Shown here in pieces: positions 1 through 8,061 of a stretch of 64,000 bases of DNA (position 1 is the first letter of the stretch; every line of letters begins with the position of its first letter). The translations under genes and the position numbers were made by a program. The stretch is from JABWBD01 sp040768665. Lineage in GTDB: Bacteria; Planctomycetota; Planctomycetia; Pirellulales; Thermoguttaceae. The stretch lies in NCBI GenBank assembly GCA_040768665.1, contig JAXGMN010000063.1, positions 1 through 64,000 on the forward strand, in the 5' to 3' direction. The notes beneath the pieces are model-generated. The model saw nothing but the letters and a program-made list of their open reading frames with translations. It searched no databases and was not told the origin of the DNA.

Positions 1-2
1 CT

Positions 3-770
3 TCGCGCACGATCACCGATCCGATCGTTCGGTCGGAGCATCTCCACCTCTACTACGGCGATTCGGAGGCCCTGACCGATATCACCATGGATTTCCCCCG
101 CAACCAGGTGACTGCCCTGATCGGCCCCTCCGGGTGCGGAAAGTCGACCTATCTCCGTTGCCTTAACCGGATGAACGACCTGATCGACAGCGTCCGGACC
201 ACGGGCAGCATTCGCTTCGACGGAAAGGACGTGCTCGATCCGGCCATCGACGTCATCGAGCTGCGGCGGCGGGTCGGGATGGTCTTCCAGAAGGCCACTC
301 CTTTCCCCAAGTCGATCTACGAGAACGTCGCCTACGGCCTGCGGATCGCCGGGATCACGAGCCGGACCACCCTGGACGAGACGGTCGAGCGGAGCCTGAA
401 GCGCGCGGCGCTCTGGGACGAGGTCAAAGACCGTCTGCAGGAATCGGCCCTGGGGCTTTCCGGCGGCCAGCACCAGCGGCTCTGCATTGCACGGGCGATC
501 GCGGTCAATCCGGAGATCATCCTGATGGACGAGCCCTGCTCGGCCCTCGACCCGCGGTCCACCACGCGGATTGAGGACTTGATTGCCGAACTGCGGGGAG
601 AGTATACCATTATTATCGTGACTCATAACATGCAGCAGGCGGCCCGCGTCTCGGACTACACGGCCTTCCTGTACGAGGGAGTGCTGATCGAGTTCGGGCC
701 GACCAGGCAGATGTTTACGAATCCCGAGAAAAGAGAGACGGAAGACTACATCACCGGGCGGTTTGGTTGA
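3..770 (+). CDS. pstB: Phosphate ABC transporter ATP-binding protein PstB (5'-truncated by window edge)
   Basis: Cytoplasmic ATPase of the PstSCAB high-affinity phosphate importer. The frame is open from position 3, and residues upstream of the ATG at 87 (VRSEHLHLYYGDSEAL) are normal PstB sequence, so the true start lies before the window and ATG 87 is internal. Walker A GPSGCGKST, the PstB-typical LRCLNRMNDL stretch, the signature LSGGQHQRL, Walker B IILMDEPCSALDP and the H-loop IVTHNMQQA are all visible. The phoU gene follows 67 bp downstream on the same strand, the usual pst order. Confidence 0.96.
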   Translation, partial: SRTITDPIVRSEHLHLYYGDSEALTDITMDFPRNQVTALIGPSGCGKSTYLRCLNRMNDLIDSVRTTGSIRFDGKDVLDPAIDVIELRRRVGMVFQKATPFPKSIYENVAYGLRIAGITSRTTLDETVERSLKRAALWDEVKDRLQESALGLSGGQHQRLCIARAIAVNPEIILMDEPCSALDPRSTTRIEDLIAELRGEYTIIIVTHNMQQAARVSDYTAFLYEGVLIEFGPTRQMFTNPEKRETEDYITGRFG

Positions 771-837
771 CTTGCCGAGCACGGAGCCGGCATGCGGCCG
801 ACCGGGCTTTCGTCGCCTAAGAATCAGGGAGGTCCCC

Positions 838-1527
838 ATGTCCGTGCATCTGCAGCGTGAGATCGAGCGGCTCAAGAAAACGGTCTTGTCCCTCTGCGCC
901 CTGGTCGAGGAGCAGGCCCAAATCGCCGTGCGGGCCCTGCTGGACCGCGACGAGGAAGGTGCCCGGGATGTCGAACGCCGCGATCTCGAGATCGACCAGC
1001 GGGAGGTCGAAGTCGAGGAGGAGTGCCTCAAGCTCCTCGCCCTTTATCAACCGGTCGCGGCCGATCTGCGGTTCATCATTTCTGCGCTGAAGATCAACAA
1101 CGACCTGGAGCGGATCGGCGACCTGGCGGTGAACATTGCCCGCAAGGCGATCACTTTCGCCTCGCTGCCCCCGCTGGAGATCCCCTTCGACCTTAGCGGC
1201 ATGTGGCTCAAGGTGCAGGGCATGCTCCGCGACTCGTTGGACGCCCTGGTCAATCTCGACGCGAGCCTCGCCAACGAAGTCTGCGGCCGCGACGACGACG
1301 TCGACCAGATGAAGCACGAAATCCGGCACCGCGCGGAGGAAATGATCCGCATCGACCCGGAGCAGACCTCGGCGCTGTTGACGCTCGTGGCCGTCTCCCG
1401 CAACCTGGAGCGGATCGCCGACCACGCCACGAACATTGCCGAAGACGTGATCTACATGGTCCAGGGGACGATCGTCCGCCACGTGACCGTCGAGGATGAC
1501 GAGATCGGGCAGCTTCGTTCGCGGTAA
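838..1527 (+). CDS. phoU: Phosphate signalling complex protein PhoU
   Basis: Peripheral regulator linking the Pst transporter to the PhoR/PhoB two-component system. The predicted 229-residue protein has the duplicated three-helix layout: repeat one carries AADLRFIISALKINNDLERI and repeat two carries SRNLERIADHATNIAEDV, the metal-binding helices of the family. The start was set at ATG 838 because AGGGAGG at 826-832 lies just upstream; the frame is open back to 763 but that extension is not PhoU-like. Probably co-transcribed with pstB. Confidence 0.95.
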   Translation: MSVHLQREIERLKKTVLSLCALVEEQAQIAVRALLDRDEEGARDVERRDLEIDQREVEVEEECLKLLALYQPVAADLRFIISALKINNDLERIGDLAVNIARKAITFASLPPLEIPFDLSGMWLKVQGMLRDSLDALVNLDASLANEVCGRDDDVDQMKHEIRHRAEEMIRIDPEQTSALLTLVAVSRNLERIADHATNIAEDVIYMVQGTIVRHVTVEDDEIGQLRSR

Positions 1528-1563
1528 GGCTGAGGAGGCGCAGCCCGAAGGAGCCGGCGGGGA

Positions 1564-3948
1564 TCAACCACGGGGCGCATTCGGCAACGGCCGGCCCTGG
1601 CGGTAGAATCGGACGCGCTGCTCAATGGTCTCGGCCAGGGCCGCGTTTCCCGCCCCGAGCGCGGCCTGCAGAGCGAGGTTGCCCACCGCGGCGGCTTCCA
1701 CGAATCTGCCTGCGGCCGCATGCGCATCCGACAGGGTCGCCAGCTCCAGGGGAGTTCGGTATTGCGTCAGTTCGCAGGCCCGCGTCGCAAGCCGGACCGC
1801 TTCCTCGGGGTCGCGGACGGCGGGCTCGGTGCTCGTGGCCAAAATCGACGCAAGCCCCACAAGTGCGACGACAAAGTCCGGCTCCGCCTTCAGGGCACTG
1901 CGGAAATAGGGCACGGCCGCCTTGAGCTTGCCCTGGTTGGCCAACGATATCGCGAGCGAATAGCTCGCCTTGGCATTGTAGGGGTCCAGTCGTACCGCCT
2001 CGGCAAGATGTTTGCGGGCTTCGCCGGCTTCGCCCATGTCCATCAGCACGATGCCCAGTCGAAAGTGGGCCACGGCCAGCTCGGGATCGAGCCGCAGCGC
2101 CTCTCGGAACGCCGCCACGGCATCGGGGAACAGGCCCTGCTGCGCCAGCGCGTTGCCCAGGCCCTCATGGCCGCGGGCGTTTTCGGGTTCGATCCGAACG
2201 GCGCGGGCGAACTGTTTTTCGGCCTCTTCCAGTTTCCCGAGTTTGAAGAGGCTGTCTCCCAGAGCGAGGTGCGCCGTGAGGTTCTGCGGATTCAGCGCAA
2301 GCGATTTCTCCAGGTCCCGGACCGCGGCGTCGTGGAACCCCGTTCGCGCATTCACCTGGCCGGCATAAAGAAAAGACGTCTCGTCGACGAATTGCTCGCG
2401 GATTCTTCGGATCGCTCCCGAATGCGCGTTGACAAACTCGGGGATATTGGCGGCCTTGTCGGAAGCGGTAAAACGGTCCAGGACCACAGGCGGGCTGCTC
2501 CGGCCCTCGGCATCGACGTGGGTGAGAAAAAGCTGTGTGTAGGCCGAATTGCACTTCGAGGAAAACACCAGCCAGCGGCTGTTGGGCGACCAGCTATGCC
2601 AGGAGTTCATGCGCGACGTGTTGCACCGCATCCGTCTCGCCTCGCCTCCCTCGGCCGGGATGATGTAGAGCTCGCTGTCGGGCTGCAAGAGCATGAAGCT
2701 CCGGGCCTTGCAGAATACGATCCACTTTCCGTCGGGAGAGTATCGCGGAAAGTAGTTGCTCATACCGTTGCGGCTCGCGCCCCGAAGCGGCTCCGGCTCG
2801 CCCCCTCGGCCCTCGTTGAAAGCAATGCGGTACAGATCGAACTGGAACGTCTGGCTGCCGTTGAGGAACTCCCGGCATTCATCCGGGGTCAGAAGCACCT
2901 TCTTATTGTTGCTGAGGCGCTTCAACTCGTGCGCCTCGCTGCGCGCAAAGACGATGTACTTTCCGTCGGGGCTCCAGGTCGGATTGCTCTGAACGAACCG
3001 CTTGACGTCGGCGCCGGGCAGCGGTTGGAAACTCCCCGTCTGGCGGTCGTACACGACCAGGATGCCCTTGACCGGAAAGAAGAGCTGGCTGAATGCCAGA
3101 TCGTCCCGGGGCACGAAGACCGAAAGGTCCTTCACCGTGCTCACCACGTACCGGCCGTCGGGCGACACCTGCGAGAGGAGGCCGAACGTGTCTTCGCCGT
3201 CCTCCTTGCGATAGTCGCTCCACGTGATCACGTGGCTCTTGTCGAGCACGATTTCCGGCGATACCGGATTGATCGTGTAGGAGCCTCTGTCGTTCGCATA
3301 GTCGACGTCCATACCCATCACGGCGCCGTCTGACGAGAACGAATGGCAGTTTCCGCACACGGGCAGCTTGTCCAGCACGATCGGCGGCTGTTGACGCGAG
3401 TCGATGGTCCCGAATCGCCAACGGATGTGCTCCGCCGGATCGGTCACGGAAGTCAAGAAAGGCAGGTCGACCTCCCGGTAGAAGACGGGGGAACCCACCT
3501 CGTCTTTCGACGTGCTGATGCGGACCGTCGCTGCCGAGAGGATTTCGGTCGGCTCGCGACGGGCCAGGCCCAGGATCGTCACGCACAGCGGGCTCTCCAC
3601 GCTTTGGCGCTTGAGCGTCTCCCAGAGTTCGTCCGCCGGGGTCCACTGCGTGGACGCAACGGCGAAGCTCATCTCGCCGGCGCCATCGGGCGCGACCACC
3701 ACCAGCCACGAATCGGCCGCCGTCTGGCTATCTTCCCAGTGGAAGGTTGGCGGGGGGATCTCGGACGGGAACACCGTTTCATCGAGGGGATAGCGGATCG
3801 CAATACCCCCGTATTGCCCGCCTTCCCGGTAGGCGGCAAGAATCTCGCGGATCGGCAGGGGGCGGTCGCGCCGCGACCAAGTGACCGCCGCCAGGGCGCA
3901 AGCGATCGCGCCCGCAACGAATGCAAGGCGGAGCACTAGTTTACGCAC
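1564..3948 (-). CDS. Membrane-anchored PD40 beta-propeller/TPR protein with CxxCH motif
   Basis: About 794 residues. An N-terminal signal-anchor (LVLRLAFVAGAIACALAAV) is followed by a region with one CGNCH heme-type motif (PVCGNCHSFSSDG), then WD40-like PD40/TolB-type repeats (SPDGRYVV, SPDGKYIVFARS, SPDGKWIVFCKA, SPNSRWLVFSS), then at least three C-terminal TPR units (AHLALGDSLFKLGKLEEAEK; AHFRLGIVLMDMGEAGEARK). It is probably an exported scaffold that may bind one c-type heme. The start is uncertain: GTG 3948 is preceded by GAGAGA, with TTG 3978 as the alternative. It is last in a minus-strand cluster with the lipoprotein and DUF1559 genes, 62 bp after the lipoprotein gene. Confidence 0.75.
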   Translation of the reverse strand: MRKLVLRLAFVAGAIACALAAVTWSRRDRPLPIREILAAYREGGQYGGIAIRYPLDETVFPSEIPPPTFHWEDSQTAADSWLVVVAPDGAGEMSFAVASTQWTPADELWETLKRQSVESPLCVTILGLARREPTEILSAATVRISTSKDEVGSPVFYREVDLPFLTSVTDPAEHIRWRFGTIDSRQQPPIVLDKLPVCGNCHSFSSDGAVMGMDVDYANDRGSYTINPVSPEIVLDKSHVITWSDYRKEDGEDTFGLLSQVSPDGRYVVSTVKDLSVFVPRDDLAFSQLFFPVKGILVVYDRQTGSFQPLPGADVKRFVQSNPTWSPDGKYIVFARSEAHELKRLSNNKKVLLTPDECREFLNGSQTFQFDLYRIAFNEGRGGEPEPLRGASRNGMSNYFPRYSPDGKWIVFCKARSFMLLQPDSELYIIPAEGGEARRMRCNTSRMNSWHSWSPNSRWLVFSSKCNSAYTQLFLTHVDAEGRSSPPVVLDRFTASDKAANIPEFVNAHSGAIRRIREQFVDETSFLYAGQVNARTGFHDAAVRDLEKSLALNPQNLTAHLALGDSLFKLGKLEEAEKQFARAVRIEPENARGHEGLGNALAQQGLFPDAVAAFREALRLDPELAVAHFRLGIVLMDMGEAGEARKHLAEAVRLDPYNAKASYSLAISLANQGKLKAAVPYFRSALKAEPDFVVALVGLASILATSTEPAVRDPEEAVRLATRACELTQYRTPLELATLSDAHAAAGRFVEAAAVGNLALQAALGAGNAALAETIEQRVRFYRQGRPLPNAPRG

Positions 3949-4010
3949 AGACCATTCTCTCACCGCTGCACGCAGCAAACCCGCGGACTTTGTCCCGTAT
4001 GGCGTGTTGG

Positions 4011-4490
4011 TCAGTCCGTCAAATCGAAATTCACCGTGTTGTCACTCTCGGCCACCGTGGCGGTCAACCCCGAGGTACTCGGGTCGGCGTACTTCGCCGG
4101 CAACAGGTTCTCGGGTTCGGCGGGCGGTGCGTCCTCGGCGGTCGGTGGAACATAGTCGGGACTATCCGTATCGCCCCCCGATCCCGCTTGGGCCGCTTTC
4201 ACCTTGGTAACTTTCACCTTGTATTGACCGGGCGCCGCGCCGTCGCCCGACGTGTAGGTCGTCAGGGTGTACCTGCCACCGGCATCGGTCACGCCGAACG
4301 CGCCTTGCCCACCGGCCGTCGATTGCAGCGCGACGGTCGCGCCCTCCACGGGGTCGCCGTTATAGGTCACCACTCCCGTGACCGGATAGGTTTTCGGCCG
4401 ATCATCACCCGCCTGACCGCAGCCGAGCGCCAGCGCGAAACCGAACAATCCTACCCCGTACAGACTTCGCAGTGTCAGGTCGTACATCAT
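4011..4490 (-). CDS. Small lipoprotein with carboxypeptidase-regulatory-like (Ig-fold) domain
   Basis: 159 residues. The N-terminus ends in a lipobox (ALALGC, Cys about residue 24), so the protein is probably lipid-anchored. The body is a transthyretin/carboxypeptidase-regulatory-like beta-sandwich: VTGVVTYNGDPVEGATVALQ, GVTDAGGRYTLTTY, APGQYKVKVTKV. Two adjacent ATGs (4490, 4487) follow GAGGTGC. It sits 123 bp downstream of a DUF1559 gene, the same pairing as at 27991-29568, suggesting a conserved exported module. Substrate and partner are unknown. Confidence 0.8.
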   Translation of the reverse strand: MMYDLTLRSLYGVGLFGFALALGCGQAGDDRPKTYPVTGVVTYNGDPVEGATVALQSTAGGQGAFGVTDAGGRYTLTTYTSGDGAAPGQYKVKVTKVKAAQAGSGGDTDSPDYVPPTAEDAPPAEPENLLPAKYADPSTSGLTATVAESDNTVNFDLTD

Positions 4491-4613
4491 GCACCTCTAT
4501 CTCGAAGAAGCTGAAGCAAAGCAAGCAGCGCCACCGAAGCGGAAGCAGGACGGCGGAGCCTGGTCCTGCTTCGCACCTGAGCAGCCAAACGCCATACGAT
4601 CGCTCGGTTACTA

Positions 4614-5708
4614 TTACAGCCCCACGGACTCCCCGCCCTCTTTCGAGCCAAGGGCGCCCCATACGCCGTACCGGCTGTGACCGGTGGCGGGTTGCGCAAC
4701 GCTCAAATCGCCGCTGTCGATGGTCTCGCTGATAAACGAAACCGACCCATCGGCTTTGAGGCAATTCACGCCGCCGGGGTGCCTGCTGGCGGGCGGAATC
4801 AACACGTTGACCGAGTCCACGCCGTCCGGGTCGTCCGTGCATGCTGGCGCATTGGGCGGAAGTACCGTGTTGAATGCGACCCGGTCAGGCTGGCCATCGT
4901 AGTACCGATGACCGAAATTGCCCGCAACCTGGGTCCCCGCGGCATAATACTTGCCATCGGTCTGCGAAAGGCACACGCCCGGCGTCGTCGTGATCGAGCC
5001 GACGCCCACGGCAATTCCCAACACTTTCTCGACCTCGCCTCCCGCCACGGAGCGAGCCCCGAAGAGCGTTTTCAATCGCTCGCTCATCAGGAGCGTATTG
5101 CTCGTGCCGTCGCGGATGTCCGCCATCTTCGTGCACAAGCGGTACGCGAAGACCCCGCGAAGCGTCTGAACGTCGCGAACGTTGGCGATCTGGTCGCCGA
5201 TGCAAAACGCGTAATTATTCCGACCTCTCATTTCCGTGCTGGAAAAGGGGAGTTCGGAGTCGGACGGACAGAAGAACAAACTGGGAGCATGGTCCCAAGG
5301 ACCCCAGTAGCTCCAGCCGGCCGGACCTTCGGGAGCCGCTGCGGCGTCGCCCGCCTGAATGCGGTCCCACATGTTTCCCGCCTCCACGAACGGCAGCAGC
5401 GAAGGGAACCCGCTGCGCCGACTGCAATTGCCTGCGGCAGGAGTACCACCACATCCGGCCGTGCCTCCCTTCCGGAAGACGAAACTCTTGTACGTGTCGT
5501 GGTAGTTGTGCAAAGCCAACCCGAATTGCTTGAGGTTGTTGACGCACTGAGAGCGCCGGGCCGCCTCCCGAGCGGCCTGAACGGCCGGCAACAACAACGC
5601 GATCAAGATGCCGATGATAGCGATGACGACCAGCAACTCCACCAGCGTGAATCCCGCGCGAGCCAGTCGCGTGGCTCGAGCGACGCAATGAGAAGACGAT
5701 TCACCCAT
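4614..5708 (-). CDS. DUF1559 protein with prepilin-type N-terminal cleavage/methylation motif
   Basis: 364 residues from ATG 5708, chosen because CAGGAG precedes it; the frame extends to TTG 5729. The N-terminus carries a type IV prepilin-like signal: GFTLVELLVVIAIIGILIAL, then AREAARRSQCVNNLKQFGLA, which marks planctomycetal DUF1559 proteins. The C-terminus has the family's H(P)GG...ADGSVSFISETID motif. Probably a major-pseudopilin-like or surface protein processed by a prepilin peptidase; its role is not established. First gene of the cluster with the downstream lipoprotein and PD40/TPR genes. Confidence 0.92.
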   Translation of the reverse strand: MGESSSHCVARATRLARAGFTLVELLVVIAIIGILIALLLPAVQAAREAARRSQCVNNLKQFGLALHNYHDTYKSFVFRKGGTAGCGGTPAAGNCSRRSGFPSLLPFVEAGNMWDRIQAGDAAAAPEGPAGWSYWGPWDHAPSLFFCPSDSELPFSSTEMRGRNNYAFCIGDQIANVRDVQTLRGVFAYRLCTKMADIRDGTSNTLLMSERLKTLFGARSVAGGEVEKVLGIAVGVGSITTTPGVCLSQTDGKYYAAGTQVAGNFGHRYYDGQPDRVAFNTVLPPNAPACTDDPDGVDSVNVLIPPASRHPGGVNCLKADGSVSFISETIDSGDLSVAQPATGHSRYGVWGALGSKEGGESVGL

Positions 5709-5984
5709 GACTGAACTCCTGAGTAGCAAAAACCTCTTTCGTGACCGTAAACGATGCTGCGGTCAGCACAAGACTGTTTCCGGTATCCCCATGCGATCCG
5801 GCGAATGACGTCCTTGGCACGGAGTGCAGCGCAACTTCACAGGTCCTCCCGACACAGGAATACGCCAAGCGAGCCCGCAGTTGGTTCTTGCGGGCCCCCG
5901 ACCGACCCCTTGTCTACGGGAAAACAATCCTCGAAAAGGGGCGCTCAGCACCTCGTTCCCGGACTACTGCTCCTTTACGCCCTC

Positions 5985-6013
5985 ACCATACTTCACTGCG
6001 CAACGTGTGTCAA
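5985..6013 (-). promoter_or_regulatory. Sigma70-like promoter upstream of the DUF1559 gene
   Basis: On the minus strand a perfect -35 TTGACA (6008-6013) and a -10 TATGGT (5985-5990) are separated by exactly 17 bp. It would give a leader of roughly 270 nt before the ATG at 5708. I saw no ORF or recognisable riboswitch in that leader (5709-5984). Confidence 0.5.
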
Positions 6014-6143
6014 CGAAAAAGAGCCTCTCCCATGGTCGGAATTGCCGACAAGAGGGCAATCGTGTACGCAAGGAGTCGCGCAAGCGCCGCCGCCCACGCC
6101 GACTCCGCGAGCTATGCAGGAAAAAGGAATAGGCGCTGTCGTG

Positions 6144-6473
6144 TCAGTCGGCGTCTTCTTGACGACCGACACAAGTGATGGCGGAATGCTCCACCGGCGC
6201 CGGGCCGGGAGGAACTGGCCTCGTGACGTCCACATCCGGTGCGACGGCCCTGGCCGGCCCGGGCGGTCGCGGAACGAGCAAGACCTCGCTTTCCATGTCA
6301 ACCCAATAGTCTCCGCCGAGCTCATCGCGCAGAAGGGCGAACCACTCCACGATCAAATGCTTGTGAAACACCGACCAGAGCCCGAATTGCTCGATCCGAT
6401 CATCGACATCCATCGCCACGGTTCCGCTTTGCCCGGCGGGAATGATCTCATGCGCCAGCCGATCGTGCCACAC
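6144..6473 (-). pseudogene. DUF4058-like fragment, probably decayed
   Basis: 109 codons from GTG 6473, preceded in frame by only five codons after a stop. The text HLIVEWFALLRDEL, YWVDMESEVLLVP and APDVDVTRP resembles the N-terminal part of DUF4058 proteins (which read MES/RLE...PDV-V), but the family is about 250 residues and nothing of its C-terminal part follows. No good ribosome-binding site was seen. It borders a repeat-rich gene-poor stretch, which fits gene decay. It could instead be a short genuine gene. Confidence 0.35.
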
Positions 6474-6513
6474 GATCCACGGTTCATTCTAGCGGGTTTC
6501 CAACGGGCAAAGT

Positions 6514-6538
6514 AGGTCCCGCTTGCCGAGCGGGACCT
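6514..6538. repeat. Short perfect palindrome of the GGTCCCGCT repeat family
   Basis: AGGTCCCGCTTGCCGAGCGG and the following GACCT form a hairpin with 10-11-bp arms. The same word recurs in the longer repeats at 6629-6728 and 7388-7470. Confidence 0.7.
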
Positions 6539-6628
6539 GAAAGGGGCGCTCACCTCGGCGACCCACCCGCGGTCCGCACCACTTGGCTCTACTGCTCAAA
6601 GCACTCCAACTCTCACCACGAGCGCCAG

Positions 6629-6728
6629 GGTCCCGCTTGCCGAGCTTGCCGAACGGGATCTGGAACAGCCGTTCACGGTGGAGCCAGCCCCCTTTCGGCA
6701 CCCAGGTCCCGCTCGGCAAGCGGGACCT
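6629..6728. repeat. 100-bp inverted repeat of the GGTCCCGCT family
   Basis: The left arm GGTCCCGCTTGCCGAGC (6629-6645) is the reverse complement of the right arm GCTCGGCAAGCGGGACC (6711-6727), with a loop containing CAGCCGTTCACGGTGGAGCC. A second, diverged copy of the loop and right arm is at 7388-7470, showing a dispersed palindromic element rather than a gene. No transposase is encoded. Confidence 0.75.
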
Positions 6729-6828
6729 ACTGTGGCTGTCAGGGACTGCGATTTTCCAATGTCTCTGCCCCCGGACCACCCGGTATCCCGGGAGGGGTAA
6801 GAGAGGAGGAAGGGCCGAGCGGGCCGGC

Positions 6829-6882
6829 GTGGCCACCAAGAGCGTCGATTTCTCAAATTGGAGGGCGTTTGGTGGCCAAACA
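6829..6882. repeat. GTGGCCACC...TCGATTTCTCAAAT palindromic repeat, copy 1
   Basis: Arms GTGGCCACCAA and TTTGGTGGCCAAAC flank a centre containing TCGATTTCTCAAAT. A close copy lies at 34254-34308 and a degenerate one at 60581-60631. Like copy 2 it lies at the far end of a promoter/hairpin unit on the minus strand. Confidence 0.7.
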
Positions 6883-7082
6883 CTTCTGGCGGGAAAGCCG
6901 ACGACTTTTTCCCCCAGGAATCGTGTCGCAGGGCTGGCGAAGGCCTCGCTCGGCAATGTGCAGAGAATGATCCCTTCCGGGAGGCCGGCCCTAAAGTCAC
7001 AAAGTCGAATTGCCAAAGAACAACGGGAACAGACGGCCGGCAAACCGGCTGGATCTGCGACCAGGAATTGCATGTATTCATG
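6829..7082 (-). ncRNA. Candidate dispersed non-coding RNA unit, copy 1
   Basis: Downstream (minus strand) of a strong promoter-like sequence at 7088-7116 there is no convincing ORF, but there is a block shared with 34254-34622: a hairpin GCCGG-TTTG-CCGGC (7036-7049), then 14 bp, then GTTCTTTG.CAA (7010-7021). In the other copy the hairpin has different bases that still pair (AGCCG...CGGCT), which hints at a selected RNA structure. The unit ends at the palindrome 6829-6882. Boundaries are guessed. Confidence 0.35.
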
Positions 7083-7087
7083 CGTTC

Positions 7088-7116
7088 AGTATAGTCGATG
7101 CAGCGCCAGTGGTCAA
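7088..7116 (-). promoter_or_regulatory. Near-consensus sigma70-like promoter not followed by a gene
   Basis: Minus strand -35 TTGACC (7111-7116), 17-bp spacer, -10 TATACT (7088-7093). The same arrangement, with conserved flanking words TCAAGAA, GCTTGAC and GCATCGAC, occurs at 34630-34658. It faces the candidate non-coding unit 6829-7082. Confidence 0.55.
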
Positions 7117-7242
7117 GCGTTTTTCTTGAGCCGGGGCAGGGAACGCTGCGGTGGGGAGAAGAGGGATTGTGCAGAAGGAGGTAGGTGCGAAACAAGGTAG
7201 CCGCGTCGTCGCTTGTGTCGCACCACACCAGAGAGTTACGAT

Positions 7243-7356
7243 CGTGTTAAAGGCTATCCGGAAACGGGGACAGGCACCCTACATCTTGTATAAACTCCGG
7301 CTCCGAGACACAACATCCGGGAGCCAGTCCCCGTTTCCGGATAGCCTCTCAACACG
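7243..7356. repeat. GGGACAGGCAC/GAGCCAGTCCC palindromic element, copy 1
   Basis: Imperfect inverted repeat about 114 bp long: AGGCTATCCGGAAACGGGGA (7251-7270) continues into CAGGC, and TCCCCGTTTCCGGATAGCCT (7328-7347) is its reverse complement; outer CGTGTT/AACACG words also match. Two relatives with other outer arms are at 23815-23912 and 56175-56277. It is REP/MITE-like, and no transposase is present. Confidence 0.75.
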
Positions 7357-7387
7357 CAGTCCGCACATTGGTGTAGAATGACGAGTT

Positions 7388-7470
7388 TGCCGAGCGGGAC
7401 CTGAAACAGCCGTTCACGGTGGGGCCAGCCCCCTTTTCGGCACCCAGGTCCCGTTCGGCAAGCGGAACCT
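7388..7470. repeat. GGTCCCGCT-family repeat, second long copy
   Basis: Shares with 6629-6728 the words GCCGAGCGGGACCTGAAACA, CAGCCGTTCACGGTGG, GCCAGCCCCCTT and TCGGCACCCAGGTCCCG, then a right arm with two changes. It ends 37 bp before the stop codon of the zinc-ribbon ORF at 7508. Confidence 0.7.
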
Positions 7471-7507
7471 ACTGGCTGCAACCCGCTCTCGAACCGTGCC
7501 GGAGTCT

Positions 7508-7732
7508 CTACTCCGACTCGACCGCAAAGTCGAAGGTGTTGTTGCCCGAGACGACTTCGGCCTTGATGTCGCTCTTGCGGTGATCATCCATGACCTCGTT
7601 GGGCATCTGATCGAGCTTCTCGCGAACGGCCTCGATCTCTTCCTCCACGGGCTCGGGTTCCGCCGGGGCCTCGCAGAATTTGCACGCTCTGGCGGTGTCG
7701 GGGATTTGCTTTCCACAATTCCAGCAGTGCAC
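7508..7732 (-). CDS. Small zinc-ribbon protein (possibly C-terminally truncated)
   Basis: 74 residues from GTG 7732, chosen because VHCWNCGKQIPDTARACKFC begins here and GGAG lies about 8 bp upstream; the longer frame to 7951 adds unlikely sequence. The CxxC...CxxC knuckle is followed by an acidic helix (EEEIEAVREKLDQMPNEV). Planctomycete zinc-ribbon proteins that start this way are usually longer, so this may be a remnant. It lies in a repeat-rich, gene-poor stretch. Confidence 0.55.
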   Translation of the reverse strand: MHCWNCGKQIPDTARACKFCEAPAEPEPVEEEIEAVREKLDQMPNEVMDDHRKSDIKAEVVSGNNTFDFAVESE

Positions 7733-8061
7733 AGGATGTCTCCGTGAACTCCGCCGCCCCTGCCGAGCCACCGCGCGCGGGACGAATGGCACTAACGATG
7801 CGCGTGGGCCAAGCTCACCCAGACACGGCGGAGAGACTGGGCATGGCTCTTCGGGGGGGATGCAGTGCGAGGCCCCGTCAAAACGATTGACAAAGGACCA
7901 AGTGCAACAGTTCAGCCAAGCAACTCCCGAATCGAACTTGCTCAGAGACAAAAAGCGTCTCAGAGTATTCCACGCACGGAAACCATCGCTCCACCTTTTG
8001 TGTCAGTCGCTACTTTCGCCTTTTGCCCTTAGGAAGACACGATCCCCGCACCCTTTCCCGC
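7733..8061. other. Intergenic stretch, nothing recognised
   Basis: 329 bp between the zinc-ribbon ORF and the 3' end of the next minus-strand gene. No supported ORF, promoter pair, repeat or terminator hairpin was seen. Confidence 0.5.

Noticed and set aside
1720..3333. 537-codon plus-strand ORF opposite the PD40/TPR gene
   Set aside because: Mirror of the real minus-strand gene in GC-rich codons; Arg/Gly-rich, no motifs.
6489..7228. Overlapping 190-210-codon minus-strand ORFs downstream of the strong promoter
   Set aside because: They read through three palindromic repeats, show no domain, and have no ribosome-binding site; the promoter is better explained by a non-coding unit.
6514..7470. 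Possible CRISPR array
   Set aside because: Repeats are palindromic, unequal in spacing and of several families; there are no regular spacers and no cas genes.
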